64,000 bases of DNA from Anastatus disparis. Taxonomy: Eukaryota; Arthropoda; Insecta; Hymenoptera; Eupelmidae. This document shows, in pieces, positions 22,011 through 34,200 of this stretch. The stretch spans positions 747,501 through 811,500 of the forward strand of contig JAFFSR010000084.1 of the NCBI GenBank assembly GCA_017163975.1, given 5' to 3'. The position numbers and the translations under genes are program-made. Position 1 is the stretch's first letter, and the number at the start of each line of letters is the position of its first letter. Under the pieces are notes generated by a model that made no database searches, was not told the DNA's origin, and saw only the letters and a list, made by a program, of their open reading frames with translations.

Positions 22011-23754
22011 TTTGATTTTTTCCTACACTTATTGTTGTAATTAATGTCAACAAATATAAAATCTAAATTTTGGTCTATAATTCAATTTATTTATATATTA
22101 TATATATTAATAAAATTACGATTAAATGATTCTACACTACATCTACAAAACAATATTTATCTAAAGCATGCTATTATGGATTATGGTTTTAAACTATATT
22201 CGAGCGTAATTATACTTGGCGATTGAAAAATAATAAGAAACAAAATTTTTACGAAGATTTAAACGTTATTTACAAGTAATATTTAAGATACTAGTCACTA
22301 CAATTATGCATATCGCCTTTTACACTCGAGAAGGCCATCACTTTTCGGTGAGGTCTGGAGCCATGACGTTCGTATACAAAGGTTTGTACAGAATTTGTTT
22401 ATTCAAAAAATGAGATACTTATTTCATATCACAGACGAAATCATGTATACGAGGCTCGGTGTCAGTTCACTGATTAATGACAGTTTTTCTAATCAATAGG
22501 TAGTGTCGTTCTATGACGCACGCTGCATCTGGTTCAAATTAACGGCATAACACGTCTTACCAATTGTTACACAATTTGCATGTCGCCGTAAAAACAGTTG
22601 CAGCTTCATTTATGTCTTAGAACATTATGACAAACTACCTTCAATGAACTGACAGTGACTTAGTACTTATTATCTTTTTTTATCATACTGATAAATTATT
22701 TTTACATATCATTTACAATAGCGTCTTATAGATTTAAATAATATAGGTTTTTCTGACTCAAGAATTATTGATTTTACTTTTATTTTAAAGTAATATCGCA
22801 ATCTTATTGCTTCTTTCCATGATTCAGTCATGAATCTACCGTAATCTGAACAATTTCAAAATCGCGCTTGAATAGAATTTCAAACCATGATATATAATCA
22901 TATTCATACAGACTATTCACATGGTTTTCATAATAAGAATTATATTTGTATGCAATGTAAGTCTAAACGTTAAAAGTAAGGTAATACACATATTTTAGTA
23001 TTATACTATTTTACATGTTAAAGGTCAGTTTCAGACGAGGTTTTAGGCATTTTTTACTGATTGAAAGTAGCTAAAAAAGTAATTAATTTCTTTTTAATAA
23101 AAATACATATCATAATTGCTTTTACTTGTGAATATCTATTTATTTTATCGTATGAGAAACGGAAGTGTGTACATTAGTCAAAATTCTTTTCTAGCTATTT
23201 TCGATCAGTAAAGTTAGTCGGAAGCTGATCCTTAATTGGAAAGTGACGCCATTAAATACCATGCAAAAACGAAAATTAGAACTACTAACCCCGGGCAAGA
23301 TACGTTGGGTCATATAGCTCTACTAAATTTATTGAATATGATGATGTTCTAGTGTGCGAATGCGTATTTATAATATTAGTGTAATTATATAAATTGAGGG
23401 CATGGTGATGCTTCCCCCTTCTGATAATATTTCTGATCCAAGTTTATGTTTCACTTCAATAAAAAAATTAGTAGGATTCAACTTGAGTGCGAACAACTAA
23501 AGAAATCTACCAAATACTTAAAAAGTTATGTACGAATTAGCAATTTATAGTATTTCGGGGTTAGGTTTGGCAACTTTGATATATTATTTGCGATTCAAGT
23601 TCATAAAAAAATAACCGCTCTAAAGGATTTTTTTATTTTAACTAAAATAATGGTATTAATATAGCTAATGTCAAAATTTGTCAAAATTTAAAGAACAAGC
23701 CGAAAAAAATAAAAAAGTAATAAATATCTTTTTCAAATTTATTAAATTGAATAA
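22011..23754. repeat. Left arm of giant element, non-palindromic part
   Basis: Non-coding arm sequence whose inverted copy is at about 34290-36400; similar sequence recurs in copy 2 (40970-42300 and 54720-55800). Landmarks are TATGCATATCGCCTTTTACAC at 22308 and CCCCGGGCAAGATACGTTGG at 23290. The part at 23398-23670 resembles the 403-bp TTAA MITE. No gene. Confidence 0.8.
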
Positions 23755-24005
23755 AATCTATAAGAGATCCCATGTGAGATCACATATGAGATCGCACACG
23801 AGATTGCATATGAGATGTCACGTGAAATCGCCTATGAGATCGCATATGAAATCGAATGTATATTCGTTAAATTTTTAAAATAAAATAAATATATGTGCGA
23901 TCTGACATGAGATCTCACATACATTTATTTTATTTTCAAAATTTAACGAATATATATGAGATTTCATAGACGATTTCATATGAGATCTCACATGAGAATT
24001 CATAC
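23755..24005. repeat. Second GAGATC palindrome array, left arm
   Basis: Diverged GAGATC(N)CATATGAGATC repeats, arranged as two facing halves around a TATATTCGTTAAATTTT phrase and its reverse complement. The inverted counterpart is at 33955-34200. Repeat-derived RSHM frames cross it. Confidence 0.8.
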
Positions 24006-24104
24006 AATATTTTCAGTAGGTATGATTTTTCTCGGATTGTTCTTTAAATTTAAACATATTTACACTCTTCCGATTCTCATTTATTTAAAATAAGTTCATA
24101 CCTA

Positions 24105-24233
24105 TAAGTAGAATAGGTGGTAGTGCAGGGATTAAGGCTCTTGGCTTATGCTGTAGTAGACCAAAGTTTAATCCCCGGGGAAATTTTAGAAAAATTTTTC
24201 TGAATTTTTCTCTGTGAAATAGAACTAGGAGAC
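24105..24233 (+). repeat. SINE-like block in left arm
   Basis: Contains AGGTGGTAGTGCAGGGATTAAG and, about 40 bp on, AGTTTAATCCCCGGGG, which resemble degenerate pol III A and B boxes. A tail with AATTTTTCTCTGTGAAATAG follows. Near-copies lie at 32955-33094 (inverted) and 43065-43156. A tRNA origin is plausible but weak. Confidence 0.45.
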
Positions 24234-24235
24234 CA

Positions 24236-26084
24236 CACTGAAAAACTTTTCGTACGAAAACACTATGATGAAAAGCAAAAAGTGTTTTGGCACGAACGTA
24301 TTAATGCTCTAGTTTACGAATGTTCGTAGTTATTCAGCACGAAGATCGTAGTGCATGAGCTGTAGAAAACGGTACAAGTAAAACCCTCTGACGCTCGAAG
24401 TTAAGGGCTATGAATTTCGTAGAATATATGATTGATACTAATATCATATGTGTATACTTTGAATTTCGTAGCTCAGCACTATGAGCTTCGTAGTAAAATC
24501 ACACGAACATTCAAAACTCGAAAAGAGAGTCGAGTGCGGCTCTCCCACTCCTTCACACAAAAAGCAAATGAGGGGAAAAAATAAAATTCACGCTTTATGA
24601 GAAAAACTGCCTCGATTGAAATGGCGTCCTTTAATAACATATGTATTATTTATATATAGATATAAAATTAAAAATATATATTAATATTTTACGCGATCTA
24701 AGTGTAAAAAAAATTTAAATAAGCATTTTGAAAAGCCAATAATTCAAAGAAATTATTTAATCTATTTGTTAAAATTATTCTAATTATTGTGTCAGCCAAA
24801 TTTTGCTAAAAATAAAATGTTAAGAAATATTTTTATTGTTAATCTATAGTTCTATTATATTTTTAGCATAATAAATATAACTTAATATTTTGTAAATATT
24901 TATTTCGTTTGAATGAAATTAAAATTATATTTACATTAAAACTTCTTAACAATACTATTGGTTTTAGTTTTTATATAAGAATAATTTGATGTTAAGATAT
25001 ATTTGTTATATTCTATTCAAGATAATAGTATATACATGTAAGCAAATATTCTATAACTACATTAATAGTAAATATAATAGAAAATTTTTTAGTAAAGTTT
25101 TGTGTTCCTCAAAATAACGGAATGGAAACTGTTAAAAAATTGTTTAAAAACAGTGACATTAAAAGTTAAAAGTTCTAGAAAATTACTCAAATAAGCGATA
25201 CTAAAAAAATAATTTTATAAAACTAAAAAAATTTCTATTATATTTACTATCAATGTAGTTATAAAATATTTGCTTACATCTATATACTATTATCTTCAAT
25301 AGAATTATAACAAATATATCTTTACATCAAATTATTATTATATAAAAACTAAAACCAATAGCATTGTTAAGAAGTTTTAATGTAAATATAATTTAAATTT
25401 CATTCAAACGAAATAAATATTTACAAAATATTAAGTTATATTTATTATGCTAAAAATATAATAGAACTATAGATTAACAATAAAAATATTTCTTAACATT
25501 TTATTATTAGGAAAATTTGCCTGACACAATAATTAGAATAATTTTAACAAATAGATTAAATAATTTCTTTGAATTATTGGCTTTTTAAAATGCTTATTTA
25601 AATTTTTTTTACACTTAGATTGCGTAAAATATTAATATATATTTTTAATTTTATATCTATATATAAATAATACATATGTTATTAAAGAACGCCATTACAA
25701 TCGAGGCAGTTTTTCTCATAAAGCGTGAGTTTTATCTTTTCCCCTCATTTTCTTTTTGTATGAAGGAGTGGGAGAGCCGCACTCGACTCTCTTTTCGAGT
25801 TTTGAATGTTCGTGTGATTTTACTAAGAAGCTCATAGTGCTGAGCTACGAAATTCAAAGTATACGCATATAATATTAGTATCAATCATATATTCTACGAA
25901 ATTCATAGCCCTCAACTTTGAGCGTCAAAGGGTTTTACTTGTACCGTTTTCTACAGCTCATGCACTACGATCTTCGTGCTGAATAATTACGAACATTCGT
26001 AAACTAGAGCATTAATACGTTCGTGCCAAAACACTTTTTGCTTTTCATCATAGTGTTTTCGTACGAAAAGTTTTTCAGTGCAAG
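24236..26084. mobile_element. 1.85 kb hairpin element with CACTGAAAAAC ends
   Basis: Two arms of about 870 bp, nearly perfect inverted copies, start CACTGAAAAACTTTTCG. They are flanked by CA on each side (24234-24235 and 26085-26086). Comparison with the empty site in giant copy 2 (43150-43165) shows a clean insertion after GAGACCA. The arms include a GC-richer part (GGAGAGCCGCACTCGACTC). CACTG ends with 2-3 bp duplications recall CACTA/CMC transposons. A short (about 100 bp) unpaired centre near 25100-25200 holds no gene. Confidence 0.9.
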
Positions 26085-26217
26085 AAAAAGCAATTACAAA
26101 TTCTCCCAGGCCTATAAAAATTACATGAGTAAGGTGAAATCACGGGTCTCAGTCCACAGCGATCAAGAGACCCACTGGCAATAAAATAGAGGAGAAGATG
26201 ATATCTCCAATGTGGTT

Positions 26218-26818
26218 CCCTAGTGGAAATATAAAATGTGCATCACTTATTGAAATAGTTTAAAATTAGTCAAAACTGTTTAAAAATGTTTAAAACTGTT
26301 TAAAACTATTCAAAATAGTTTATAAATGTGAAATTTAGGACATTTAAAACAGTTATAAACAGTTTTAAACATTTTTGAGCAGTATTGAACAATACAGAAT
26401 AATTTAAAACTGAAGTGAACATTTTCTCGTATATATTATATACATTTTAATATATATAAGAAAATTTTTACAAACACAAAATTATGAAACACTGTTTGAA
26501 ATCATGTTAAACTTTTTAAAACTTTTTAAAACTGTTTAAAACTGTTCAAGTTAATAAAAAATAGTTCATATTGATTTAAAATTGTTTCAAATATTTTGAA
26601 TATTTAAAATAATCTACAACTTTTTAAAATAAAAAATTCAAAACTATTAAACACCGTTTGAAATCATTTCGAACTTATCAAAACTTTTTGAAAGTATTTA
26701 AAAATGTTCAAAACTGTTCATAACTGTTTTGAATGTCCTAAATTTTGCACTTATAAACAGTTTCAAACAGTTTTGAACAGTTTTAAACATTTTTAAACAT
26801 TTTATATTTTCGCTAGGG
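26218..26818. mobile_element. 601-bp MITE with CCCTAGTGGAAAT ends
   Basis: Ends CCCTAGTGGAAATATAAA and (reverse) CCCTAGCGAAAATATAAA. The interior consists of many TTTAAAACTGTTTAAAAC phrases in both orientations. It is absent from the matching site of giant copy 2 (43660-43680). The target duplication is not clear. The end fits the CCCT consensus of the elements at 18177 and 21771. Confidence 0.85.
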
Positions 26819-29019
26819 ATCACAAACAATTCCGATATTTATTCATATGGAAAAAAAAACGAAATTTATTTTTAAACTATATTTGATCGATAAAGCAAAC
26901 CCTTAAGAATTTTGTTTTATATTAGGTCATTTATTTTTGTCCTTTTCTAATCTTAATCTCAACTTTATTATATATTGTGTCATGAAACGAATTTTTAAAT
27001 TAGTGTTATTCAAAAACTAAATAATAATAAAAAGATATAATATTTTTATAAATTATTAATTTTTTCAATAATATAGCATAAAAGAAAATAATAATTGGAC
27101 ATTAGTGATATTAGATATTAAAAGAAAACAGGCACGTTTGTTCTAAATTTATCCTAGAGCAGGTGGCTCATCTTTGTCCTTTCATATTAACGAAATGAAA
27201 TTTCATTTTTGACTGCAAAATGTTTAAAAAAAAATAGGAAGCCTTATTTTCCACTGAAAATAGTTATTATACATTGTTTTGAAATGATATTAAATTAGTA
27301 TGTTCAAATGTTCTTTTTATCACGGAATTCCACGCAAAATTTGTAACTACACAGCATAAAAAGTTTTTTTAACTTTAAAGAAAGTGTTTTTGAATATAAG
27401 AAATACGGTGCAAAGAAATGAATTTCTTTGAGTCAAAGAAAAATCATTTTTAAATTAATATTATATTCGAAAAAAACAATGTTCGAATTCAGAAAAATAT
27501 CTTATTAACTTTAAGAAATTAGTTACTTCCAAAATATTATTGAAAGTCAGTAAAACTTTCTTAAAAATAATGCTACATTTTTTTATTGAAAAAATGTAAT
27601 ATTTATTTAAAATAATTTTTATATAAAAATGAAAAAAATATCTTACATCAAATAATTTCTTGATCCAAAGACATCATTTTTAAATTAAACAAATCAGTTC
27701 ATGACTTCCATAAACCTATCTCTTTTCAACAATAGAATGTTTGTTGATGCAAAAAAGCGGTGTAATAGATTACATTTCTTTACATTACAAAGAGGATTTT
27801 GAATTGAAAAAAAAAACAATTGTCAGAATGAAGAAAATATAACTAAAAAACTTAAAAAATTTTCTCATTTTAATAAAGTAATTATTATTTTGATTAAAAA
27901 CGTACATTACAGTAAAAAAAATTTCACAACAATTATTTATAAACATAATTACAAAAAATAAATTATAATTAAAATCATTATTCAACTGTTTTAAAGAAAT
28001 ACTTCTTTGAATAAAAAAATAATTCTTTGAATCAAAAGAGTTTCAGTAATTAAGAAAAAATTAAAATTTATATTGCAGAAAAAAAACTTAAATTTGTTGA
28101 AACATTTATTTGAATTAATATTTTTAATTTACTTGTAACAAATTATTTCTATGCTTAAAAGTGATGTTTCATGTTTTCAAAATAATATTTTTCTACAAAA
28201 AAATATTTTTTAGGCTTGAAAAATTCAGATATATTTTTAAAGAAAGATAATATTTATTCAATGTATAGTTACTTCCATTTGGTCCGCAGAAAATAATTAA
28301 TACGCAATACTTTTTATATGCATAAAAATATTTTATTATAGGAAAAAAATTTTTTTTTAATTATTTAACTTAATTTTTATTTTGACATTACGAGATATAA
28401 ATTTAAAATAAAATTATCAATTTCCAGTATGAGATATTGTTAAGTTCAAGAAATATCTTATGTATGTTGAGAAATATTTTATTGATATTTAAAAATTTTA
28501 TTTTCACTCACGGAATAAATGATTTTGATAAAAAAAATATTTTACCGATTGCCCGAAAGAATATATTCGATACAATAAAATTTTTTTCGATACTAATATA
28601 TTTTTTTCCAGTGTAGCTATTAACGAGATCAAATAACGGTTGTATCATCTGTCTTTTATTCTTATCATGGAGAGACAATGACATAATTAGGTTCAAGTAA
28701 CAACCGCTACTTGAGTTAGGTCTATGAATAGGAGCCTAAGATCGTCTATGATAATAAAAATTTATATGGTTGGAATATATATTCAGAATAGATTAAATTA
28801 AAAATATTATTCTCTTCATTAAGAAATAATAAGTTAATTGAAAAAAAATTTTTTTCTTATTTATCTTTTAGTCTATTTTCAATTATAATTAATTTTATTA
28901 AAAACGAAGCAATTTATTTTAACATATTTTAACAATGAAAATAATACTTCTAATTTATGTAGAAATAATACTTTTAATCATATTTAAAAGTATTATAAAA
29001 ATAATTTCAATTTATAAAA
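26819..29019. repeat. Inner region of giant element, left
   Basis: AT-rich, non-coding. It corresponds to 43675-43870 plus 51433-53490 in copy 2, and its last part is inverted at 32260-32950. It includes a decayed GAGCAGGTGG end (27163) and a TAGGCTC-family signature near 28690-28735. Short AT-rich frames here are not believable. Confidence 0.75.
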
Positions 29020-29052
29020 TTCATAGTAAAGGATCAAATATTTTCATCGTAC

Positions 29053-29265
29053 CTGCCAAAAATGAAATGTTGACTCTCGAATATTCGCTTTTGTGACTCG
29101 AAGGACTACAGTGAATTTGACAGTGGTGATTTTTAACGAAGTAAAATCCGTTAGTATCGAAGTCCTCACAATCGTCCGGCACAAAAGACACAAGAGTATC
29201 TTTTTTTTTGTACTTTTCTAATACATCGGCTTTGTTCCAGATGCTTCTCGGGGTTGCACACGCCG
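29053..29265 (-). pseudogene. Conserved orphan exon, copy A
   Basis: On the minus strand an open frame reads PRSIWNKADVLEKYKKKDTL, then SFVPDDCEDFDTNGFYFVK, NHHCQIHCSP and SRVNISFLAG, ending at a GCAG|GT donor-like site. The same peptide with substitutions occurs in copies B (31355-31566) and C (53522-53690). The frame stays open in all three over about 55 codons, which is unlikely by chance in such AT-rich DNA. I do not recognise the protein. The NHHCQIHC and DDCEDFD parts suggest metal binding only loosely. It may be an exon of the gene that the giant element once carried. Confidence 0.6.
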
Positions 29266-29293
29266 TATTCGCAAAATTTATATATATATATAT

Positions 29294-30996
29294 GGGACGT
29301 TTCACGTCAACTTACCTAACAAAAAAATAGAATTCGTCGAAAATCTGTGAAAATGTTCTATTTGATACCCAAAATATACAAAAAAAATTTTAGAGATCGA
29401 GGTCAAAGGGGTCAGGATTTAAACGTGATGGAATTTTTCGAATTTTCCAAATTTTTTGCTAAATAAATATTTTAATGAATTTTTTCCTCAAAAACTATCA
29501 ATTTTTCGTTAAAACTTAATAAAATACTTTTTCTCGGAAATTAGATGTGGAATTCACCTGAATTTTTTCAAATTATAATATACTGATTTTTATGCTTACT
29601 TGAACGATTTAAACATACTATTTAGTATATCTAAAAATCGAGCAGGTTAAATTGGCTTTTCAAAGTCTTATTTTTTTTTGTTTTTTTATGAGCAAAAAAT
29701 ATACGAAGCCTCCAGTTGGGCAGCCTTCTTAAAGTAACTTAATTGTGCAAAAATGTCTGAAAAAATCGCTATTTTGGATCAATGATGAGATTCGTGATTT
29801 TTTTTCTGAAAAAGTATTGATTTTTGGGACAAATGTATAAAAATGTTTTTTATTGGAAATTGTATGTAAAATGTATGTAAATTTTTGTAAATTATTATTT
29901 GCTAAACATCACAAATTAAAAATGAAATTTTGAAATTTTAAAATTTATTTTTTGTTAAATTTTTAGTATATATGGTTCATAATGTCTTAAATTACAATTT
30001 GTAAAAATATGTTTATATTCTACACATGATTTCCAATAAAAAATATTTTCATACATTTGTCCCAAAAATCAATACTTTTTCAGAAAAAAAATCACGAATC
30101 TCATCATTGATTTAAAATAACGATTTTTTCAGACATTTTTGCACAATTAAGTAACTTTAAGAAGGCTGCCCAACTGGAGGCTTCGTATATTTTTTCCTCA
30201 TAAACAAAAAAAATAAGACTTTAAAAAGCCAATTTAACCTGCTCGATTTTTAGATATACTAAATAGTATGTTTAAGAGCATGACGAAGCTGTCCGCCTTC
30301 TAATAATATTTCCAATCTTAACTTATGAATAAACGATGCGTTTAATTGAGTTTTTTTGCTATAAAGAAAAAATTTGTAAGATCAAACTCTAGTGCGGACA
30401 ACTCAAGAAAACCACCAAAATATTATACACACAAAGTTATAATAAAAACTTTCAATATATCGTATTTTAAGGTTAGGTTTCTCGAGTTTGATATCTAATT
30501 TCCAATCCAAGCTCATAAAAAAATAACAAGTCCAAATGATATTTTATTTTAACAAAAATTATTGTATTAATATAACTTTAGTGCGGACAAGTCATTATAT
30601 TTGTTTAATTTAAGAATTTAAAAAGATATCGATAAAATAAAAAAAGCAAAACTCGATGGCTGCAGTTCCGACATGCCGTTAAATCGATCAAGTAAGCATA
30701 AAAATCAGTATATTATAATTTGCAAGAATTTAGGTTAATTCTACATCTAATTTCCAAGAAAAAGTATTCTATTAAGTTTCAACGAAAAATTGATAGTTTT
30801 TGAGGAAAAAATTCATTAAAATATTTATTCAGTGAAAAATTTGGAAAATTTGAAAAATTCCATCACGTTTAAATCCTGACCCCTTTGACCTCGATCTCTA
30901 AAATTTTTTTTGTATATTTTGGGTAGTAAATAGAACATTTTCACAGATTTTCGACGAATTCTATTTTTTTGTTAGGTGAGTTGACGTGAAACGTCC

Positions 30997-30997
<1 letters not shown>
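29294..30997. mobile_element. 1.7 kb hairpin with GGGACGTTTCACG ends
   Basis: Arms beginning GGGACGTTTCACGTCAACT run inverted for about 650-700 bp. It is inserted in a (TA)n tract, so the exact duplication cannot be read. The right arm carries the 403-bp TTAA MITE at 30276-30678; the left arm provides the empty site. No coding frame; the centre is AT-rich. Confidence 0.92.
30276..30678. mobile_element. 403-bp TTAA MITE, copy 2
   Basis: Starts GAGCATGACGAAGC and ends TTCCGACATGCCG. TTAA flanks are at 30272-30275 and 30679-30682. The opposite arm of the host hairpin (near 29606) has the uninterrupted TTTAAATCG site, so the duplication is proven. It is the reverse complement of 9075-9477. Confidence 0.95.
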
Positions 30998-31049
<52 letters not shown>

Positions 31050-31081
31050 GGAGCATTTGGATCAAAGCCGATGTATTACTA

Positions 31082-31121
<40 letters not shown>

Positions 31122-31340
31122 TGCATCATATGGATGCGTTTACAGACTTTTCATTGTCTTGCTTACGAAATCGCGAATCGCATACAAATGGCTGTATTAA
31201 ACACGCTTTTTGAAGTTGCTCACCAGTGATGCTTAGTATATTGCTGTGTCCGAAAATCTACTGCACATACTGGGGGTTTCTTTATAGATAAGCTGTATCG
31301 ACCAATCAGAAAGCTTCTTTAGAGCTATTTAACGCGTGAT
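30998..31340. repeat. (TA)n microsatellites and flank
   Basis: Two (TA)n tracts (about 31001-31046 and 31084-31114) surround a copy of the phrase SIW.KADVL (31043-31075), which belongs to the orphan exon. Then unremarkable sequence to 31340. Any frame across the TA tracts is an artefact. Confidence 0.85.
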
Positions 31341-31354
31341 AAATTTTGTGAACA

Positions 31355-31566
31355 CGGCGTGCGCAACCCTGAGAAGCATTTAGAACAAAGCCGATGTATA
31401 AGAAGAGTACGAAAAAAAGATACTCTCGCGTCTTTTGTGTCAGACGATTGTGAGGACTTTGATAATAACGGATTTCACTTCGTTAAAAATAATCACCGTC
31501 AACTTCACTGTAATCCTTCGAGTCGAAAAGGCGAATATTCGAGAGCCAACATTTTATTTCTTGCAG
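31355..31566 (+). pseudogene. Conserved orphan exon, copy B
   Basis: Plus-strand, inverted partner of copy A. It reads KKDTLASFVSDDCEDFDNNG, FHFVKNNHRQLHCNP and SRANILFLAG, ending at GCAG|GTAAG (31567). The 5' part (the SIWNKADVL region) is out of frame with the rest here, so this copy is broken. One His/Cys position of copy A differs (NNHRQLHC). Confidence 0.6.
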
Positions 31567-31977
31567 GTAAGATAAAAATATTTCAACCTTTACTATGAAT
31601 TATATAAATTGAAATTATTTTCATTATTTAAGAGGCCGCTGTATCTCTGTCCTTTTCTAATTAAAAAATTGACTTTTTTCCCAAACTTAGTAACAAGAGG
31701 CAAAAATAAATAGATGGTTTCGATGTGTTTAATAAAATGTAATATTTTCTTTGATTAGTATAAATTAATTTTATTGCTTCGTTTTTAAGAAAAGTTGGAA
31801 TAACTTAAAAAATTAGAAATTAGTGTCAAATAATGGGATTTTCAAGTTATTCCAACTTTTCTTGAAAATAAAGCAGTGGAATTAAATTATTCTTATCAGA
31901 GAAAATATTGCTTTCTATTACACGAATCGAAACCATCTCTTTATTTTTGCCTGAAGCTATTAGTTTTTATAAAAAAT

Positions 31978-32063
31978 AAATTTTTCGCCATACTCTGCCC
32001 GAAACTACGACTTTCGTCCCGGCGCCAAAAAACAAAAGTCATAGTTTCGGCCCGGGTATGGCG
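31978..32063. repeat. GC-rich hairpin 1
   Basis: TTTTTCGCCATAC and CCCGAAACTA recur inverted as TAGTTTCGGCCCGGGTATGG, around a centre with CCCGGCGCC. It is far more GC-rich than its surroundings. It sits next to a second hairpin. Not a gene; a longer frame through it is a side effect of the palindromes. Confidence 0.8.
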
Positions 32064-32209
32064 AAAAATAGTATACACTCCACGGGAGGTAAAATGGCGA
32101 GCCCATAGCACATATTTACCACCCTCGCCTTCGGCTCGAGGTGGCAATTATATGTGCTATGGACTCGCCAGTACTTTACCTCCCTTGGTGTGTAATATAC
32201 TATTAAATA
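32064..32209. mobile_element. GC-rich mini-hairpin with ATAGTATA ends
   Basis: Starts ATAGTATACACTCCACGGG and ends GTGTAATATACTAT. The arms share GGGAGGTAAA, TGGCGAG, CCATAGCACATAT and CACC in inverted order around CCTTCGGCTCGAGG. About 146 bp. A different-sequence hairpin of the same size and with the same ends lies at 57083-57226. Confidence 0.75.
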
Positions 32210-32259
32210 GATTCGGTAAAACAGGTAACTGTGTCGGTATACGGCTGACTCTTAAATAA

Positions 32260-32950
32260 GATTAAAAGTATTATTTCGAGATAAATTAAAAGTATTATTT
32301 TCATTGTTAAAATATGTTAGAATAAATTGCTCCGTTTTTAATAAAATTTATTATAATTAAAAAAAGACTAAAAAATAAATAAGAGAAAATTTTTTTTAAT
32401 CAACTTATTATTTCTTAAAGGAAAAAATAGTATTTATTATTTAATCTACTTTGAATATATATTCCAACCATATAAATTTTCATTATCATAGACGACCTTA
32501 GACTCCTATTCATATACCTAACTCAAGTAGCGGTTGTTACTTGAACCTAGTTCTGTCTTTGTCGCTCCATGATGAGAATAAATGATAGATGATAAAACCG
32601 TTACTTGAGATCTAATAGCTACACTAGAAAAAAATTTCTTTGTAACGAAAAAAATTTTATTGTATCGAATAGATTCTTTCTGGTTATCGGTGAAATACTT
32701 CTTATATCAATATCATTTATTCCGTCAGTGAAAATAACATTTTTAAATATCAATGAAATATTGCTCAACATACATAAGATATTTCTTAAACTTAAAAATA
32801 TCTCATACTGGGAGTTATTAATTTTATTTTAAATTAATATTTCGTAATAAAAATAAAATTTTTTTCCTCCAATAAAATATTTTTATGCATATAAAAAATA
32901 TTTCGAATTAATTAATTTCTTCGTACCAAATATTGGCCAGGGGGAATTTT
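32260..32950. repeat. Inner region of giant element, right (inverted)
   Basis: Inverted counterpart of about 28260-28990, with landmarks such as GACGACCTTAGACTCC and CAAGTAGCGGTTGTTAC. A 75-codon open frame lies in it but has no recognisable content and its counterpart is not open. Confidence 0.75.
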
Positions 32951-32954
32951 TAAT

Positions 32955-33094
32955 TGGTTTCTCCTGGTCTCCTAGTTCTATTTCACAGAGAAAAATTCAG
33001 AAAAATTTTTCCAAAATTTTCCCGGAGATTAAACCCCGGTCTACTACAGCATGAGCCAAGGGTCTTAGTTCCTTCGCTACCACCGATTCCACTT
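32955..33094 (-). repeat. SINE-like block in right arm
   Basis: Inverted copy of the block at 24105-24233 (CCTAGTTCTATTTCACAG, CCCGGAGATTAAACCCCGG). It extends further, to GGCCAGGGGGAATTTT, than the left copy because the CACTG hairpin interrupts the left one. Confidence 0.45.
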
Positions 33095-33101
33095 ATAGGT
33101 A

Positions 33102-33854
33102 GATAGATGTAGATAGATATTATTTTATTTTGTAAAAGAGTACAAAAACGTGTAATACAATTTGTAAATATAGAAACAATAAATATTGCACAAAAAGTAT
33201 AAATATATATGTAAATGTTAATATTGCACAATTAATATCACAGTTAGTCAATAAATCTAATAATACTGAATAAGTAAGTCACAAACTAAAATAAATTAAA
33301 GTGATATCACAAAGTAATCATAAAATACACGCAATATAAATAAAAATAATCATATAAATAAAAATCAGTCATACAATATCTATCACTCGCAATATTAAAA
33401 TTTAAAAGAATTAAATTTAATACATAATAAAATAAAATAACAAGCGTACGCAATAGCATGAAACGCAGTCAAGAATAAAATTAAATAAAAACTCTCACTC
33501 ACTAACCATTCAGCCAACACTCATACAACAAATACACTCACACCTTAAACCTATATAGAGGACGTTACAAAAATAAATTAAATAAATTAACATAAATTAA
33601 CATAAATTAATAGTAAAAAGTATTAATCTAGGTCGAGCATGTACCCTCTCACCGCTGATTTGAACCTACTGAAAGATGGAAGATGTTTAATCTCAGCAGG
33701 CTGAGAGTTCTAAAAATGCGCACCTTGAACTTGGAAGGAATTCCTGCCAACCTCAGTACGCATAAAGGGCACCGCTAGGTCCCTGATTTCTCCCCTAGTA
33801 GCCACCCTGGGTACACATCTAGTAAAGAGACCCATTAGATGCTCCGGAGTATTC
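33102..33854 (-). mobile_element. 5'-truncated LINE, 753 bp
   Basis: Flanked by ATAGGTA on both sides (33095-33101 and 33855-33861). The left arm of the giant element at about 24095-24112 shows the empty site. On the minus strand the 3' tail is an (ATCT)n-like run (33102-33120). The coding end reads LAVPFMRTEVGRNSF, QVQGAHF, a stop in place of an expected Trp, NSQPAEIKHLPSFSRFK and SAVRGYM (about 33847-33623). That is the typical C-terminal tail of non-LTR reverse transcriptases (R..G..SF...WN.LP...S...FK). The clade is not decided. Confidence 0.85.
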
Positions 33855-33954
33855 ATAGGTATGAACTTATTTTAAATAAATGTGAATCTGAAGAGTGTAA
33901 ATATGTTTAAATATAAAGAACAATCCGAGAAAAATCACACCTACTAAAAATATT

Positions 33955-34200
33955 GTATGAACTCTCATGTGAAATCTCATATGAAATCGTCTATGAAATC
34001 TCATATATATTCGTTGAATTTCGAAAATAAAATAAATATATGTGAGATCTCATGTCAGATCGCACATATATTTTTTTTATTTTAAAAATTTAACGAATAT
34101 ACATTGGATTTCATATGCGATCTCATAGGCGATTTCATGTGACATCTCATATGCAGTCTCGTGTGCGATGTCATATGTGATCTCACATGGGATCTCTTAT
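33955..34200. repeat. Second GAGATC palindrome array, right arm
   Basis: Inverted counterpart of 23755-24005, with GAGATCTCATGTCAGATCGC-like phrases facing each other around the TATATTCGTT segment. Confidence 0.8.

Larger units (their letters stand above)
31632..32251. mobile_element. TTAA element with GAGGCCGCTG ends, interrupted
   Basis: TTAA at 31628-31631 and 32252-32255. Left end GAGGCCGCTGTATCTCTGTCC, right end less well kept (GGTATACGGCTGACTC). The empty site can be read in the opposite arm near 28975 (ATACTTTTAAATATGATT). The interior is a hairpin (AAGAAAAGTTGGAATAAC and its inverse). The right arm is cut by two GC-rich hairpins at 31978-32209. It belongs to the TCTGTCCTTTTC family. 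Confidence 0.85.

Noticed and set aside
31876..32259. 127-codon frame through the GC-rich block
   Set aside because: It spans two hairpins and part of a TTAA element; its content follows from the palindromes and matches nothing known.
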